Source of the DNA: Nocardia nova SH22a
GTDB lineage: Bacteria; Actinomycetota; Actinomycetes; Mycobacteriales; Mycobacteriaceae
NCBI RefSeq assembly: GCF_000523235.1
Contig: NZ_CP006850.1
Coordinates: forward strand, 558,001 to 622,000
Reading direction: 5' to 3'
DNA: 64,000 nt
Each line of letters opens with the position of its first letter. Within the stretch, counting starts at the first letter, position 1. Under the pieces are notes generated by a model. It worked only from the letters and a program-made list of their open reading frames with translations. It made no database searches and had not been told where the DNA came from. The position numbers were made by a program, and so were the translations under genes. Of the stretch, positions 17,496-27,139 are shown piece by piece.

Positions 17496-17555
17496 ACGCG
17501 CGGGCCCATCGCGACACGCCGCAGCCTTCCCCGCGGCGGCGAGGGGCCCGCGCGT
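17496..17555 (+). terminator. Terminator of the KstR2 SDR operon
   Basis: Perfect arms ACGCGCGGGCCC (17496-17507) and GGGCCCGCGCGT (17544-17555) enclose a 36-nt loop that has its own GC-rich pairing. It lies 27 nt after the SDR stop. The rest of 17556-17780 shows no gene. Confidence 0.7.
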
Positions 17556-17795
17556 GCGTCGTGAATTGCCTTGTGCGCGTGGCGATACCCGATGAGCTGG
17601 AAATTCTCCTCGGCCGCGGGCCCGCCGCGAGATCCGGCGGCGCGATAGTCGCCGATGTACAGGAGTGACCCGGCTCACTCCATCTCGCTGCACGAGCAAA
17701 CTGCGGGCAGTTAAGATGGCCGCATTCGTTGAATCCCGGAGGTGGTTAGCGACCGGGTAGAAATCTGCGCTGAGTAGTTGAGGGAAGGCAAGCGC

Positions 17796-19241
17796 ATGAC
17801 CATGGGTCGCATAGCGCGCGTTATTGCAGTGGCCGGGATAGTGGGCAGTTGCGGGGTCCTGGGGCCCTTCGTCGCCAACGCCCAATCACCCGCCCCCGCG
17901 AACCCCACGACTCCCCAGATCCACCCCGACCCCGCACCGTCACTGCCCGATCCGCTGGGCACCGGATCGGCGCAGCAGTTGCCCGAGACCGCACAACCGG
18001 GGGCCGATCGTGCACCGGAATTGACTCGCCCCGGACCCGGTGGCATCCAGGCGCCCGGTGCCACACAACCGGATACCGGAGCGGGAGTCACGCAAGACGG
18101 GACCGGCGCAGCGCAGCATGGGCCGGGGGTGACACGGCAAGGCCCGGGTGCTTCGCAGCAGGAACCGGCCACACCGCAGCCGGGTGACACCACCCAGCAG
18201 GGTCCGGTGGCTCGCACTCCCGGTACCGGTTCGACCGGTCCGATTCCCTCCGACGACTCGGACTACGACGGCACGCTGATGATCCCGGGCCGCTCGGCGA
18301 CGTCCGCCGCGCCGGATCCGACCGAGGTGTCCGGTCCGGCCGGGCCTCCCGTCGCGCCCACACCGGTGGCCGGTGAAGGGTTCGCCGGATTGCTCACCAT
18401 CCTCGGAACCGGTTCGGCCGCAGCGGGTTCCGCCGCGGCGGCCTCGGGCTCGGCGCTGACCGGTTCGGCGCTCGCCGGTGTCGGTACCGCGCTCGCCGGA
18501 ACCGGTTCCGCCGCAGCGGGTTCGGTCGGCGCGACCACCGGATCCGCGCTGGCGGGCACCGGATCTGCCGCCGCGGCAACGGGTTCCGCCGCCGCTGCGA
18601 CGGGGTCGGCGGCAGCCGCGGCGACCGGATCGGCACTGGCCGGTACCGGCTCCGCGCTCGCCGGCCTGACCGGACTCGGCGCCGCCGCGACCGGTTCGGC
18701 GCTCGCAGGTCTGGCCGGAACCGGTTCTGCCGCAACGGCTGCCACCCTGGCGGCACTGCTGGGCACCGGTTCCGCGATCACCGGTTCGGCGGCGGTCGGA
18801 TCCGCCGCCGCGATGTCGCCGCTGCTCCTGCTGCTGCTTCTGCAACCACCCCCGGCCGCGCCCGCCGCTCCGCCGCCCGCGGTAGCACCGCCCGCCCCAC
18901 CGGCTCCGGCGGCTCCCGCGGCGCCGGGCGCTCCGGCGGTGGTCGCCGCGCCGCCCGCTCCGGCGGCCGCACCCCCGGCCGCTCCCGCTCCCGCGCCGCC
19001 GACCGCTCCCGCGCCGCCCGCGGCCTCGGCGCCTCCCGCCGTCGCCGCGCCGAATCCCGCGGTGCGTCCGACGGCCGCCAGCAGTGGTCTGCCCGAGGTC
19101 AAGACCTTGGCGGTGCTCGGTGGTGTGATCGCGATGGCACTGGCCGCGGCCGGGTCGGGCGCGGTCAGCTTCCAGAGCGCCTCCGCGGCCCAGGCACGTG
19201 TCGATGCCGCGCGCGCGGAATTCTTCGGACCGAGGGCATGA
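17796..19241 (+). CDS. Secreted Gly/Ser/Ala-repeat and Pro/Ala-rich protein
   Basis: A 481-residue low-complexity protein. In order: signal peptide MTMGRIARVIAVAGIVGSCG with cleavage near ANA (about residue 29); a Pro/Gln/Gly-rich segment to about 165; a repeat domain (about 205-335) of degenerate GSALAGTGSAAAATGSA units; the hydrophobic LLLLLLLQPPP; a Pro/Ala-rich block (about 350-425); and a C-terminal hydrophobic helix (TLAVLGGVIAMALAAAGSG). It is probably exported and anchored or cell-wall spanning. ATG 17796 follows AGGGAAGG. Its stop overlaps the earliest start of the metallopeptidase gene. Family unknown. Confidence 0.65.
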   Translation: MTMGRIARVIAVAGIVGSCGVLGPFVANAQSPAPANPTTPQIHPDPAPSLPDPLGTGSAQQLPETAQPGADRAPELTRPGPGGIQAPGATQPDTGAGVTQDGTGAAQHGPGVTRQGPGASQQEPATPQPGDTTQQGPVARTPGTGSTGPIPSDDSDYDGTLMIPGRSATSAAPDPTEVSGPAGPPVAPTPVAGEGFAGLLTILGTGSAAAGSAAAASGSALTGSALAGVGTALAGTGSAAAGSVGATTGSALAGTGSAAAATGSAAAATGSAAAAATGSALAGTGSALAGLTGLGAAATGSALAGLAGTGSAATAATLAALLGTGSAITGSAAVGSAAAMSPLLLLLLLQPPPAAPAAPPPAVAPPAPPAPAAPAAPGAPAVVAAPPAPAAAPPAAPAPAPPTAPAPPAASAPPAVAAPNPAVRPTAASSGLPEVKTLAVLGGVIAMALAAAGSGAVSFQSASAAQARVDAARAEFFGPRA

Positions 19242-19252
19242 GGGGCCGTGCG

Positions 19253-19765
19253 ATGACCGAGAGCCGGATTCAAACGGGCCGTTCCTATCGCCGGGTCGCT
19301 GCCGCGGTCGACGCGGTCTGCGCGGTCGCCGCCGATTTCGACGCCACCACCCTGGACGAGGTGGTCCTCGCCGTCGCGGCCGAACGCGGGCGCATGATCG
19401 AGATCGCCGATGCCCAGCTCGGCCCGGGGGTGTGCGGTCAGCGCCGCAGCTATCCCGACAAGGATGTGATCGTGCTGGCCACCGCCCTGCCCAGCCGCGA
19501 TCACACCCTGGCGCACGAACTGGGACATGTGGTCTTCGACCATCCGGGCGAACCGGCCGCCGAGGTGACCCTCGAGGCCAGTGACGATCTGATCGCCTAC
19601 ATGCTCTCGCAGCGCGCCCACCAGCAGATCGTCGACGACGGTCAGGACGAGCAGTACGAATGGGAGGCCGAAACCTTCGCCAGCATGCTGATGACCCGAT
19701 TGCGCGTATTCAACAACCGGGGCGCCGGTGTCTCGGTGCTCCGATTCGACGAGGCCCTCGGATGA
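19253..19765 (+). CDS. ImmA/IrrE-type zinc metallopeptidase
   Basis: About 170 residues. The zinc motif HELGH (about residues 88-92) sits in HTLAHELGHVVFDHP, and a downstream acidic helix (EYEAETFASMLMTRL as YEWEAETFASML) supplies the third ligand. ImmA/IrrE peptidases cleave XRE-family repressors in response to a signal. The neighbours fit such a switch: a membrane protein follows after 21 nt and an EspR-like XRE regulator lies beyond it. ATG 19253 (GAGGGG upstream) is preferred; ATG 19238 overlaps the previous stop (ATGA). Confidence 0.82.
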   Translation: MTESRIQTGRSYRRVAAAVDAVCAVAADFDATTLDEVVLAVAAERGRMIEIADAQLGPGVCGQRRSYPDKDVIVLATALPSRDHTLAHELGHVVFDHPGEPAAEVTLEASDDLIAYMLSQRAHQQIVDDGQDEQYEWEAETFASMLMTRLRVFNNRGAGVSVLRFDEALG

Positions 19766-19786
19766 CGAGGGGAACAGGGTAGACGT

Positions 19787-20815
19787 ATGACGTTCTGGTT
19801 GACCGCCTTGCTGGTCTGGATGGCGGCCGGTGCGCGAATCGGCCGGGTGCTGGTGAAACCCGCGACCACCGCGCGGGTCGCGGTGGTGATCGCGGTGGCC
19901 GCGGTGGCTGCCGCGGCGACCCTGGGCATTCCGGAGATCGGCGTCGCGGTGGATCATCTACTGCCGCACGGGATCAACGGCGAGGCGCTGGCCGACCGCC
20001 TGGTGGTGGCGACCTGGCTGCTGTTCACCGTGGCGACCTCGGTGGTGGCGGCCGCCGCCTGGCCGGTGGTCTCCCGTCGCAACCTGCGCCAGATCGCCTG
20101 GCTGGTCTACGCTCTCGGCGCCGCGGTGATCGCCGTGACCATCGCCTGGTCCCTGTTGTTCGGCTGGGTCATGACGCTGATCGGCTGTGTGTTCATCGCG
20201 GTGACCGGTCTGCGCAATCTCGACTGGACCGCACTGGGCCGGGGTATCGCGCTCTACACCACGGGCACGATCGTCGCGGGAATCCTTGCCGCACTCTCGA
20301 TCCGGCGCCTGGCGATCGGTGACCATCCGGTGCGCGCGGGTGATCCGGGCTGGTACTGGCCGACCTGGCAGATCGCGAGTCTGCTGATCGCCGTGGGAGC
20401 GGTGTGGATCGTCATCGAACTGTGGCTGCGGGCCCGGCTGCTGCTGCGGCAGATCCGGTCGCTGCACCGGACGATGATCAAACGGTTCCCCGAGGTGCTC
20501 GCACACGAGCAGACGGTGTCGGCCACTCAGCTCAAGGCGTCGGACCAGGTGGCTCAGATCATGGACGCGCTGTATCTGCAGACCGGCGGCGGAATGGAGT
20601 TGGCGGCGGCCGGTGATCCCGCGCCGTCGGTGTCCGAACGTGCGGGGAAGGTGGCCCGGTGGGCGCGTAATCCCCTGGGCGACGACATCGTCGACGCCCG
20701 CTGGATCGCACCGCCGGAGGGCCTGAGTCCACGAGGCTGGGTGCAGGCCATCGCCCGTGCCTTCGACAGCACGACTACTTCCGATCGGAAACCGGCGGCG
20801 GCACAAGCCGATTGA
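19787..20815 (+). CDS. Polytopic membrane protein of MAB_1171c type
   Basis: A 342-residue protein with about seven hydrophobic helices in residues 1-225 and a soluble C-terminal tail containing LHRTMIKRFPEVLAHEQ and SDQVAQIMDALYLQ, which looks like the cytosolic tail of MAB_1171c-family proteins. Such proteins are commonly encoded beside ImmA peptidases and XRE regulators in actinobacteria and are thought to be sensors or transporters; that is family knowledge, not visible here. It is probably cotranscribed with the two genes before it. Confidence 0.75.
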   Translation: MTFWLTALLVWMAAGARIGRVLVKPATTARVAVVIAVAAVAAAATLGIPEIGVAVDHLLPHGINGEALADRLVVATWLLFTVATSVVAAAAWPVVSRRNLRQIAWLVYALGAAVIAVTIAWSLLFGWVMTLIGCVFIAVTGLRNLDWTALGRGIALYTTGTIVAGILAALSIRRLAIGDHPVRAGDPGWYWPTWQIASLLIAVGAVWIVIELWLRARLLLRQIRSLHRTMIKRFPEVLAHEQTVSATQLKASDQVAQIMDALYLQTGGGMELAAAGDPAPSVSERAGKVARWARNPLGDDIVDARWIAPPEGLSPRGWVQAIARAFDSTTTSDRKPAAAQAD

Positions 20816-20910
20816 CGCGGCCCGATGAATGGAACCATGGATCGGCGCCGCTGCGCGGCGGACGGCGCCGATCTTCTGGCCGCATCGTCTCGAACCGACT
20901 CACACGAGAA

Positions 20911-20940
20911 ACACAGTGCGGTCCGAGTACCGCACTGTGT
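20911..20940. terminator. Bidirectional terminator between convergent genes
   Basis: Perfect 12-bp arms ACACAGTGCGGT (20911-20922) and ACCGCACTGTGT (20929-20940) with a 6-nt loop. It lies between the membrane-protein stop and the EspR-like stop, so it can serve both. Confidence 0.85.
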
Positions 20941-20957
20941 TCATCGTGTGAAACGTG

Positions 20958-21374
20958 CTATTCCGTGCCGTCCGGCGGAACCTCGGGCAAACCCTCACTC
21001 GCCCGGAGCTTTTCGGCCATCGAGGTCAGCAGGTTCTGCGACTCTTCGGAGAGATCGAACGCCCTGCTCGACAGCCGTCGCAGCCCGTAGCCCTGCAGCT
21101 GGGACAGCAACTCCAGATCATGGTCGATCTTGGCGGCGTAGATGTCGTTGAAGAAGTAGTCCGGCTTGACCTTGAAAAACTTTGCCAATGCGGCAACCGT
21201 CTCGTCAGAGGGGTTGGTCCGCTGCCCCGACCGCAGCTGTGAAAGATACGGTTTCGAGATCGGATGCCCGGAGGCGGTGAGCGCAGCCGCCACCTCGGCA
21301 TTGGTGTGCGGCTTACGCCCCGGGGGATGCACGGTTTCGAACAGCTTGTTCAGCCGCGCCGCGAAATCAGCCAT
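20958..21374 (-). CDS. EspR-like XRE-family regulator
   Basis: A 138-residue protein. Its N-terminus (FAARLNKLFETVHPPGRKPHT, then NAEVAAALTASG, PYLSQLRSGQRTNPS and ALAKFFKVKPDYF) follows the M. tuberculosis EspR sequence nearly segment by segment. EspR is a nucleoid-associated dimer with an N-terminal helix-turn-helix and a C-terminal dimerisation helix, here AFDLSEESQNLLTSMAEKLR. Whether this is the EspR ortholog or a paralog dedicated to the adjacent ImmA module cannot be told from the window. The AT-rich upstream region (21380-21450) is a plausible autoregulatory site. Confidence 0.85.
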   Translation of the reverse strand: MADFAARLNKLFETVHPPGRKPHTNAEVAAALTASGHPISKPYLSQLRSGQRTNPSDETVAALAKFFKVKPDYFFNDIYAAKIDHDLELLSQLQGYGLRRLSSRAFDLSEESQNLLTSMAEKLRASEGLPEVPPDGTE

Positions 21375-21732
21375 TGTGAGCCGCCCAATTCCCTTCGCTG
21401 TACTAACAGTCGTTATCTCGGATACGTATCATTGATATTAGCGGCTGAGTAACTGAAAACCTACGCCTGATTCGGGATTTCCTTGAAGCTTCCAGGTGGC
21501 CGGTCTGGGAACTGGACGGCGTCGGGGCGTTTGCGGGTCACCGCGGGCTCACTGGTCGTACGGCGGTACGCTCCGGTTCTAGCCTGTCGAGCGAACCTCG
21601 CTCGACAGGCCGTTGTTAACCGAAAGATAGCTGACGTCTCATCGTTTTGTCTGTATCTTAGTTTGTGTGGCGTACGACACGTTCTGACGTTGTGCGGATG
21701 AACGTTCAACCATCACTGAAATCTGTGTGCTA
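21375..21732. other. Intergenic region with a 12-bp hairpin
   Basis: Lower-GC DNA between the EspR-like gene and fadA5. A perfect stem GCCTGTCGAGCG (21582-21593) / CGCTCGACAGGC (21599-21610) with a 5-nt loop may terminate fadA5 transcription on the minus strand. A TAATAT/TACGTAT-rich stretch near 21420-21440 could be the EspR-like promoter. No convincing gene. Confidence 0.5.
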
Positions 21733-23031
<1,299 letters not shown>

Positions 23032-23052
23032 GTTAGTCGAAGGAGACAACTG

Positions 23053-24297
23053 GTGGTTGACGCTCGAGTAGCTCCGAACCTCCCGGAAGGGTTCGATGCG
23101 ACCGATCCCGACATGTGGGCCCGCGGCATCCCCGCCGAGGAGTTCGCGGAACTACGTCGGGCCGCCCCGATCTGGTGGAATCCGCAGTCCCCCGAGGTCG
23201 GCGGCTTCCACGACGACGGCTTCTGGGTGGTGAGCAAGCATGCCGACGTCAAGGAGGTTTCGCGGCGCGACGATTTCTCCACCTACGAGAACACCGCGAT
23301 TCCGCGCTTCAACGACGACATCCCGCGCGAGGCCATCGAACTGCAGCGGCACATCCTGATCAACAAGGACGCGCCCGAACACACCAAACTGCGCAAGCTG
23401 ATCTCCAAGGGGTTCACCCCGCGCGCGATCAACGGCCTGCGCGCCGAGCTGTCGGCTCGGGCCAAATCCATCGTGGACGCGGCCGCGGCCAGCGGCACCG
23501 GCGACTTCGTCACCCAGGTGGCCTGTGAGCTGCCGCTGCAGGCGATCGCCGAGCTGATCGGTGTGCCGCAGGAGGACCGGATGAAGGTCTTCCAGTGGTC
23601 CAACGAGATGACCGGCTACGACGATCCGGAAAGCGACGCCGATCCGGCCATGTCGTCGATGGAGATCCTGGGCTACGCCTGGCAGATGGCCGAGGCGCGC
23701 AAGGCTGCTCCGGCCGACGACATCGTGACCACGCTGGTCAATGCCGACATCGACGGTGAGGCGCTCACCTCGGAGGAGTTCGGCTTCTTCGTGATCCTGC
23801 TGGCCGTCGCGGGCAACGAGACCACCCGCAACGCGATCACCCACGGTATGCACGCCTTCCTGGAGAACCCCGAGCAGTGGGAGCTCTACAAGCGGGAGCG
23901 GCCGGCCACCGCGGCCGACGAGATCATCCGCTGGGCGACCCCGGTCAGCTCGTTCCAGCGCACCGCGCTCGCGGACACCGAACTGGGCGGCGTGCAGATC
24001 AAGAAGGGGCAGCGCGTACTGCTGATGTACCGCTCGGCCAACTTCGACGAGGAGGTGTTCGAGAATCCGTACACCTTCGACATCACCCGCGATCCGAATC
24101 CGCACCTGTCGTTCGGCGGAACCGGCGCTCACTTCTGCATCGGCGCCAACCTGGCCCGGCTGGAGATCGACCTGATCTTCAACGCGATCGCCGATCACCT
24201 GCCAGACATCACCAAGATCGGTGATCCCAAGCGGCTCACCTCGGGCTGGCTCAACGGCATCAAGGAATTCCAGGTCGACTACAAGACCGGGGCCTGA
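23053..24297 (+). CDS. cyp125: CYP125, steroid C26/C27 monooxygenase
   Basis: A cytochrome P450 of 414 residues. Visible: I-helix AGNETTRN, the K-helix region ADEIIRWATPVSSFQRTA, and the heme loop FGGTGAHFCIGANLAR with the thiolate ligand at about C362. Large stretches (IPRFNDDI, CELPLQAIAELIGVPQEDR, RSANFDEEVFENP, LTSGWLNGIK) match CYP125A1 of M. tuberculosis from memory. It oxidises the terminal methyl of cholesterol or cholestenone to the acid, the first side-chain step. GTG 23053 is preceded by AAGGAG; the open frame runs much further upstream but that part is not P450-like. Confidence 0.93.
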   Translation: MVDARVAPNLPEGFDATDPDMWARGIPAEEFAELRRAAPIWWNPQSPEVGGFHDDGFWVVSKHADVKEVSRRDDFSTYENTAIPRFNDDIPREAIELQRHILINKDAPEHTKLRKLISKGFTPRAINGLRAELSARAKSIVDAAAASGTGDFVTQVACELPLQAIAELIGVPQEDRMKVFQWSNEMTGYDDPESDADPAMSSMEILGYAWQMAEARKAAPADDIVTTLVNADIDGEALTSEEFGFFVILLAVAGNETTRNAITHGMHAFLENPEQWELYKRERPATAADEIIRWATPVSSFQRTALADTELGGVQIKKGQRVLLMYRSANFDEEVFENPYTFDITRDPNPHLSFGGTGAHFCIGANLARLEIDLIFNAIADHLPDITKIGDPKRLTSGWLNGIKEFQVDYKTGA

Positions 24298-24315
24298 AGC
24301 ACGGCCGGACACGAA

Positions 24316-24356
24316 GAGGGGCGGGGCACCCGATCGGGTGCCCCGCCCTCTTGTTC
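24316..24356 (+). terminator. Strong terminator of cyp125
   Basis: A 16-17 bp GC stem from about 24318 to 24350 (left arm carries one extra G) closing on GATC, followed by TTGTTCGTTC. It lies 20 nt after the cyp125 stop. Confidence 0.88.
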
Positions 24357-24404
24357 GTTCACCGGATGCGTCCGCCCGGTCGAGGCCGGAGATCCGGTGC
24401 GGTC

Positions 24405-24824
24405 CTATTCCTTGCGCATGGTCCCCATCGCGCGGTCGGTCTCCCAGAAGGCGCGCAGGGCGAGGATCTTTCCGGCGTCGTCGACCTTGTAGGTGAACAC
24501 ACCCTCGGCGTCGATGACGTGCCCGCCCAGCCGGGTGCGGATCAGGCCGGTGAAGGCGACCTCATTGCCGCAGGCGAAGGAGTCGCCGAAGACGAATTCG
24601 ATGGATTCGGTCGGCGCGATCGCCTTGTCCCAGAACGCCGAGATGGCCTCGTGGCCCCGGTGCCCGACACCGTCGGGATCGAAAACCGAGGGTCCGATCG
24701 GATCCTCGACGATGCCGTCGGCGGCGAACAGCGCCAGCCACGCGTCCTTGTCCCGGGCACGCACCGCGGACTGCGATGCGTGCCCGGCGATGCGGGCCGG
24801 ATGCTCGGTGGTCGTGGTGGTCAT
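24405..24824 (-). CDS. NTF2-like/SnoaL-fold protein, ketosteroid isomerase-like
   Basis: A 139-residue cone-fold protein: SQSAVRARDKDAWLALFAADGIVEDPIGPSVFDPDG, then HEAISAFWDKAI and FAFTGLIRTRL-type strands, and IDAEGVFTYKVDDAGKI. The order and length are those of SnoaL/ketosteroid-isomerase-like proteins. The steroid context makes isomerase or lyase activity on a steroid possible, but fold alone does not prove it. ATG 24824 follows GGGAGA. It follows ltp3 in the same direction after about 100 nt. Confidence 0.72.
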   Translation of the reverse strand: MTTTTTEHPARIAGHASQSAVRARDKDAWLALFAADGIVEDPIGPSVFDPDGVGHRGHEAISAFWDKAIAPTESIEFVFGDSFACGNEVAFTGLIRTRLGGHVIDAEGVFTYKVDDAGKILALRAFWETDRAMGTMRKE

Positions 24825-24928
24825 GTCAAATCTCCCGGCTCGGCGGTTTCGGTGAATTTGCTGATGGAATTGCAAATGAGCTTTCCGGCGGGTTCTCCGG
24901 ACCCGGAATTACCCGCCGGAATTGCGGC

Positions 24929-26095
24929 TCACCGTGGTTCCGAGCCCACCACCCACATCGAGAAGTACTGTGATCCGCCACCGTAGGCATGGCCGAATGC
25001 CTTTCGCGCGCCTTCGACTTGGTAATCACCGGCCCGCTCCATAACCTGCTTGGCGGCCTCGGCGAACCGGATCATTCCGGAGGCGCCGATCGGATTCGAG
25101 CTGAGCACACCGCCCGACGGGTTCACCGGCAGCTTCCCGCCGATCTCGGTTTCGCGCGCGTCGGTCAGCTTCCAGCCCTCGCCCTCGGCGGCGAAGCCCA
25201 GATTCTCCAGCCACATCGGCTCGAACCAGGAGAACGGCACGTAGATCTCGGCCGCGTCGATCTCCTCGATCGGATTGGTGATACCGGCCTGCTTCCACAG
25301 CGCCGCCGCGGCGTCCCGTCCGGCCTGCGGGTTGACCTGGTCGCGGCCGGAGTAGGCCAGCGGTTCGGTCCGCATCGCGGTCGCGTGGATCCACGCGACC
25401 TTCTTGCCGGACGCCTCGGTGGCCTTCGCCGACTCCTCGTCACCGATCACGATGGCGCAGGCGCCGTCCGAGGACGGGCAGGTCTCGTCGAAACGGATCG
25501 GGTCCCAGAGCATTTGGGACGCGAGTACCGATTCCATGGTGATATCGGGCTGATGCAGATGGGCGAAGGGATTCTTCGCACCGTTGCGGCGATCCTTGAC
25601 CGCCACCATCGCGCCGATGTGCAGGGGAGCGTTGGCCCGGCGGATGTAGGCGCGCACGTGCGGGGCGAAGTATCCGCCCGCGCCCGCGCCGACCGGTGCG
25701 GTGAACGGCACCGGATTCGACAGGGCCCACATGGCATTGGACTCGGACTGCTTCTCCCAGCAGATCGCGAGCACCCGGCGGTAGACCCCCGCCTGTACGT
25801 GATTGGTCGCGACGATGCCGGTCGAGCCGCCCACCGAACCCGCGGTGTGCACGCGCAGCAGCGGTTTTCCGGTGGCGCCCAAGGCATCTGCCATGAACAG
25901 CTCGGGCATCATGGAGCCCTCGAACAGGTCCGGCGCCTTACCGACGACGACCGCGTCGATATCCTTCATGGTCAGGCCCGCGTCTTCGAGCGCGCGGTCG
26001 ATTGCCTCACGGCACAGACCGGACATCGAAACGTCGGACCGTTTCGTCACGTGATGGGTTTGTCCCGTGCCGAGAACTGCCGCTTGATTGGTCAT
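24929..26095 (-). CDS. ltp3: Ltp3, lipid-transfer-protein/thiolase-like aldolase
   Basis: A 388-residue thiolase-fold protein: VVVGKAPDLFEGSMMPELF, TAGSVGGSTGIVAT, CPSSDGACAIVIGD, AAEIYVPFSWFEP, NPSGGVLSSNPIGASG and FGHAYGGGSQYFSMWVVG. It corresponds to Rv3523 (Ltp3) by sequence style and position after ltp4. In Rhodococcus, Ltp3 and Ltp4 are required for removing C-24-branched side chains of plant sterols, by aldol-type cleavage. The ATG overlaps the ltp4 stop by 4 nt. It is the last gene of the DUF35-ltp4-ltp3 operon. Confidence 0.87.
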   Translation of the reverse strand: MTNQAAVLGTGQTHHVTKRSDVSMSGLCREAIDRALEDAGLTMKDIDAVVVGKAPDLFEGSMMPELFMADALGATGKPLLRVHTAGSVGGSTGIVATNHVQAGVYRRVLAICWEKQSESNAMWALSNPVPFTAPVGAGAGGYFAPHVRAYIRRANAPLHIGAMVAVKDRRNGAKNPFAHLHQPDITMESVLASQMLWDPIRFDETCPSSDGACAIVIGDEESAKATEASGKKVAWIHATAMRTEPLAYSGRDQVNPQAGRDAAAALWKQAGITNPIEEIDAAEIYVPFSWFEPMWLENLGFAAEGEGWKLTDARETEIGGKLPVNPSGGVLSSNPIGASGMIRFAEAAKQVMERAGDYQVEGARKAFGHAYGGGSQYFSMWVVGSEPR

Positions 26096-27126
26096 CGCCC
26101 TGCCTCCAGGATCGCCACGAGATTCTGCTGCAACGCCGGACCACTGCTGGCGTGTGCGAGGGCGCGCCCGGCGGTGCCGTTGATGATTTCGTCGGCCGCG
26201 AAGCCGATCCGTTCCAGGCCCGCGGCGAACATCGGATTACCCGCCAGCGCACCACCGGAGGGGTTGATGCGGGTGGATTCGCCGAGGCCGATGGCCTGCT
26301 TCAGGATCAGTTGCTCGTGGCTGAAGGTGGCGTGCAATTCGGCGACGTCGAAACCGCCCGCGTCACCACCGGTGATCGCCGCGGCGGCGGCCGCGGTCGA
26401 GGCCGACGTCGTCAGGTCGCGGGCGCCGAACATCGGGGTGTCGATGCGGTGGGCCATACCGGTCAGCCAGGCGGGCCGCTCGCACAGTTCCCGGGCCTTG
26501 TCGCCGCGTGCGAGCACGATCGCCGCCGCGCCGTCGGTGATCGGCGCGATATCGTGCTCACGCAGCGGATTCGCGACGTACGGCGCCGCGAGCCGCTTGT
26601 CGATCTCGGCCTCGTCGGCGGCCGATACCGCGGCCATGTCCCGTTCGGTCCAGGCCCCGGAATCGAGTCCGGCGCGCGCCTGCAGTCCGGCCAGTGACAG
26701 GGCGTCCGGCCACAGCGGCGCCACCAGGTACGGATCGGTCTGCATGGTCAGTACCTGGCGCAGCGTACCGGCCGACGGCTTGCCGAAGCCGTACACGAGC
26801 GCCGTATCCACCTGTCCGGAGCGCAGTTTCACCCACGCCTCGTACAGCGCCCAGGCGGCGTCCATCTCGACGTGCGATTCGTTGATCGGCGGCACGGCGC
26901 CGATCGAGTCGATCGCGGAGATGAACGAAAATGCGCGCCCGGCAAGGTAATCGGAGGATCCGGAGCACCAGAAGCCGATATCGGACACGCCGATGCCGAG
27001 CTTGTCGTACAACTGCTGGAAGCAGGGCACCAGCATTTCGACACCGTTGGTGGTGCCATAGGTTTCGCGGACATGCGGCGCGTGGGCGAAGCCCACCACG
27101 GCGATATCTGTTGCGTTGTCGCTCAA
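26092..27126 (-). CDS. ltp4: Ltp4, lipid-transfer-protein/thiolase-like aldolase
   Basis: A 344-residue thiolase-like protein with VVGFAHAPHVRETYGTTNGVEM, FWCSGSSDYLAGRAFSF, YGFGKPSAGTLRQ, ITDGAAAIVLARGD, ELHATFSHEQLI and NPSGGALAGNPMFAAGLERIG. It matches the Rv3522 (Ltp4) slot: DUF35 protein upstream, Ltp3 downstream. The partner thiolase-like subunits and the DUF35 protein are expected to act as one complex on side-chain CoA thioesters. The start is TTG 27126 with AGGAG about 10 nt upstream. Confidence 0.86.
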   Translation of the reverse strand: MSDNATDIAVVGFAHAPHVRETYGTTNGVEMLVPCFQQLYDKLGIGVSDIGFWCSGSSDYLAGRAFSFISAIDSIGAVPPINESHVEMDAAWALYEAWVKLRSGQVDTALVYGFGKPSAGTLRQVLTMQTDPYLVAPLWPDALSLAGLQARAGLDSGAWTERDMAAVSAADEAEIDKRLAAPYVANPLREHDIAPITDGAAAIVLARGDKARELCERPAWLTGMAHRIDTPMFGARDLTTSASTAAAAAAITGGDAGGFDVAELHATFSHEQLILKQAIGLGESTRINPSGGALAGNPMFAAGLERIGFAADEIINGTAGRALAHASSGPALQQNLVAILEAGR

Positions 27127-27139
27127 GGTCTTTCAGCTC

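Noticed and set aside
18380..18800. Possible CRISPR-like or satellite array in the repeat-rich stretch
   Set aside because: The repetition is in the protein (GSALAG units) with degenerate codons; there are no fixed repeats with unique spacers.
21461..21709. Minus-strand 82-codon frame between the EspR-like gene and fadA5
   Set aside because: It starts and ends without regulatory signals, crosses a perfect 12-bp hairpin and has an Arg/Thr-rich shadow composition.
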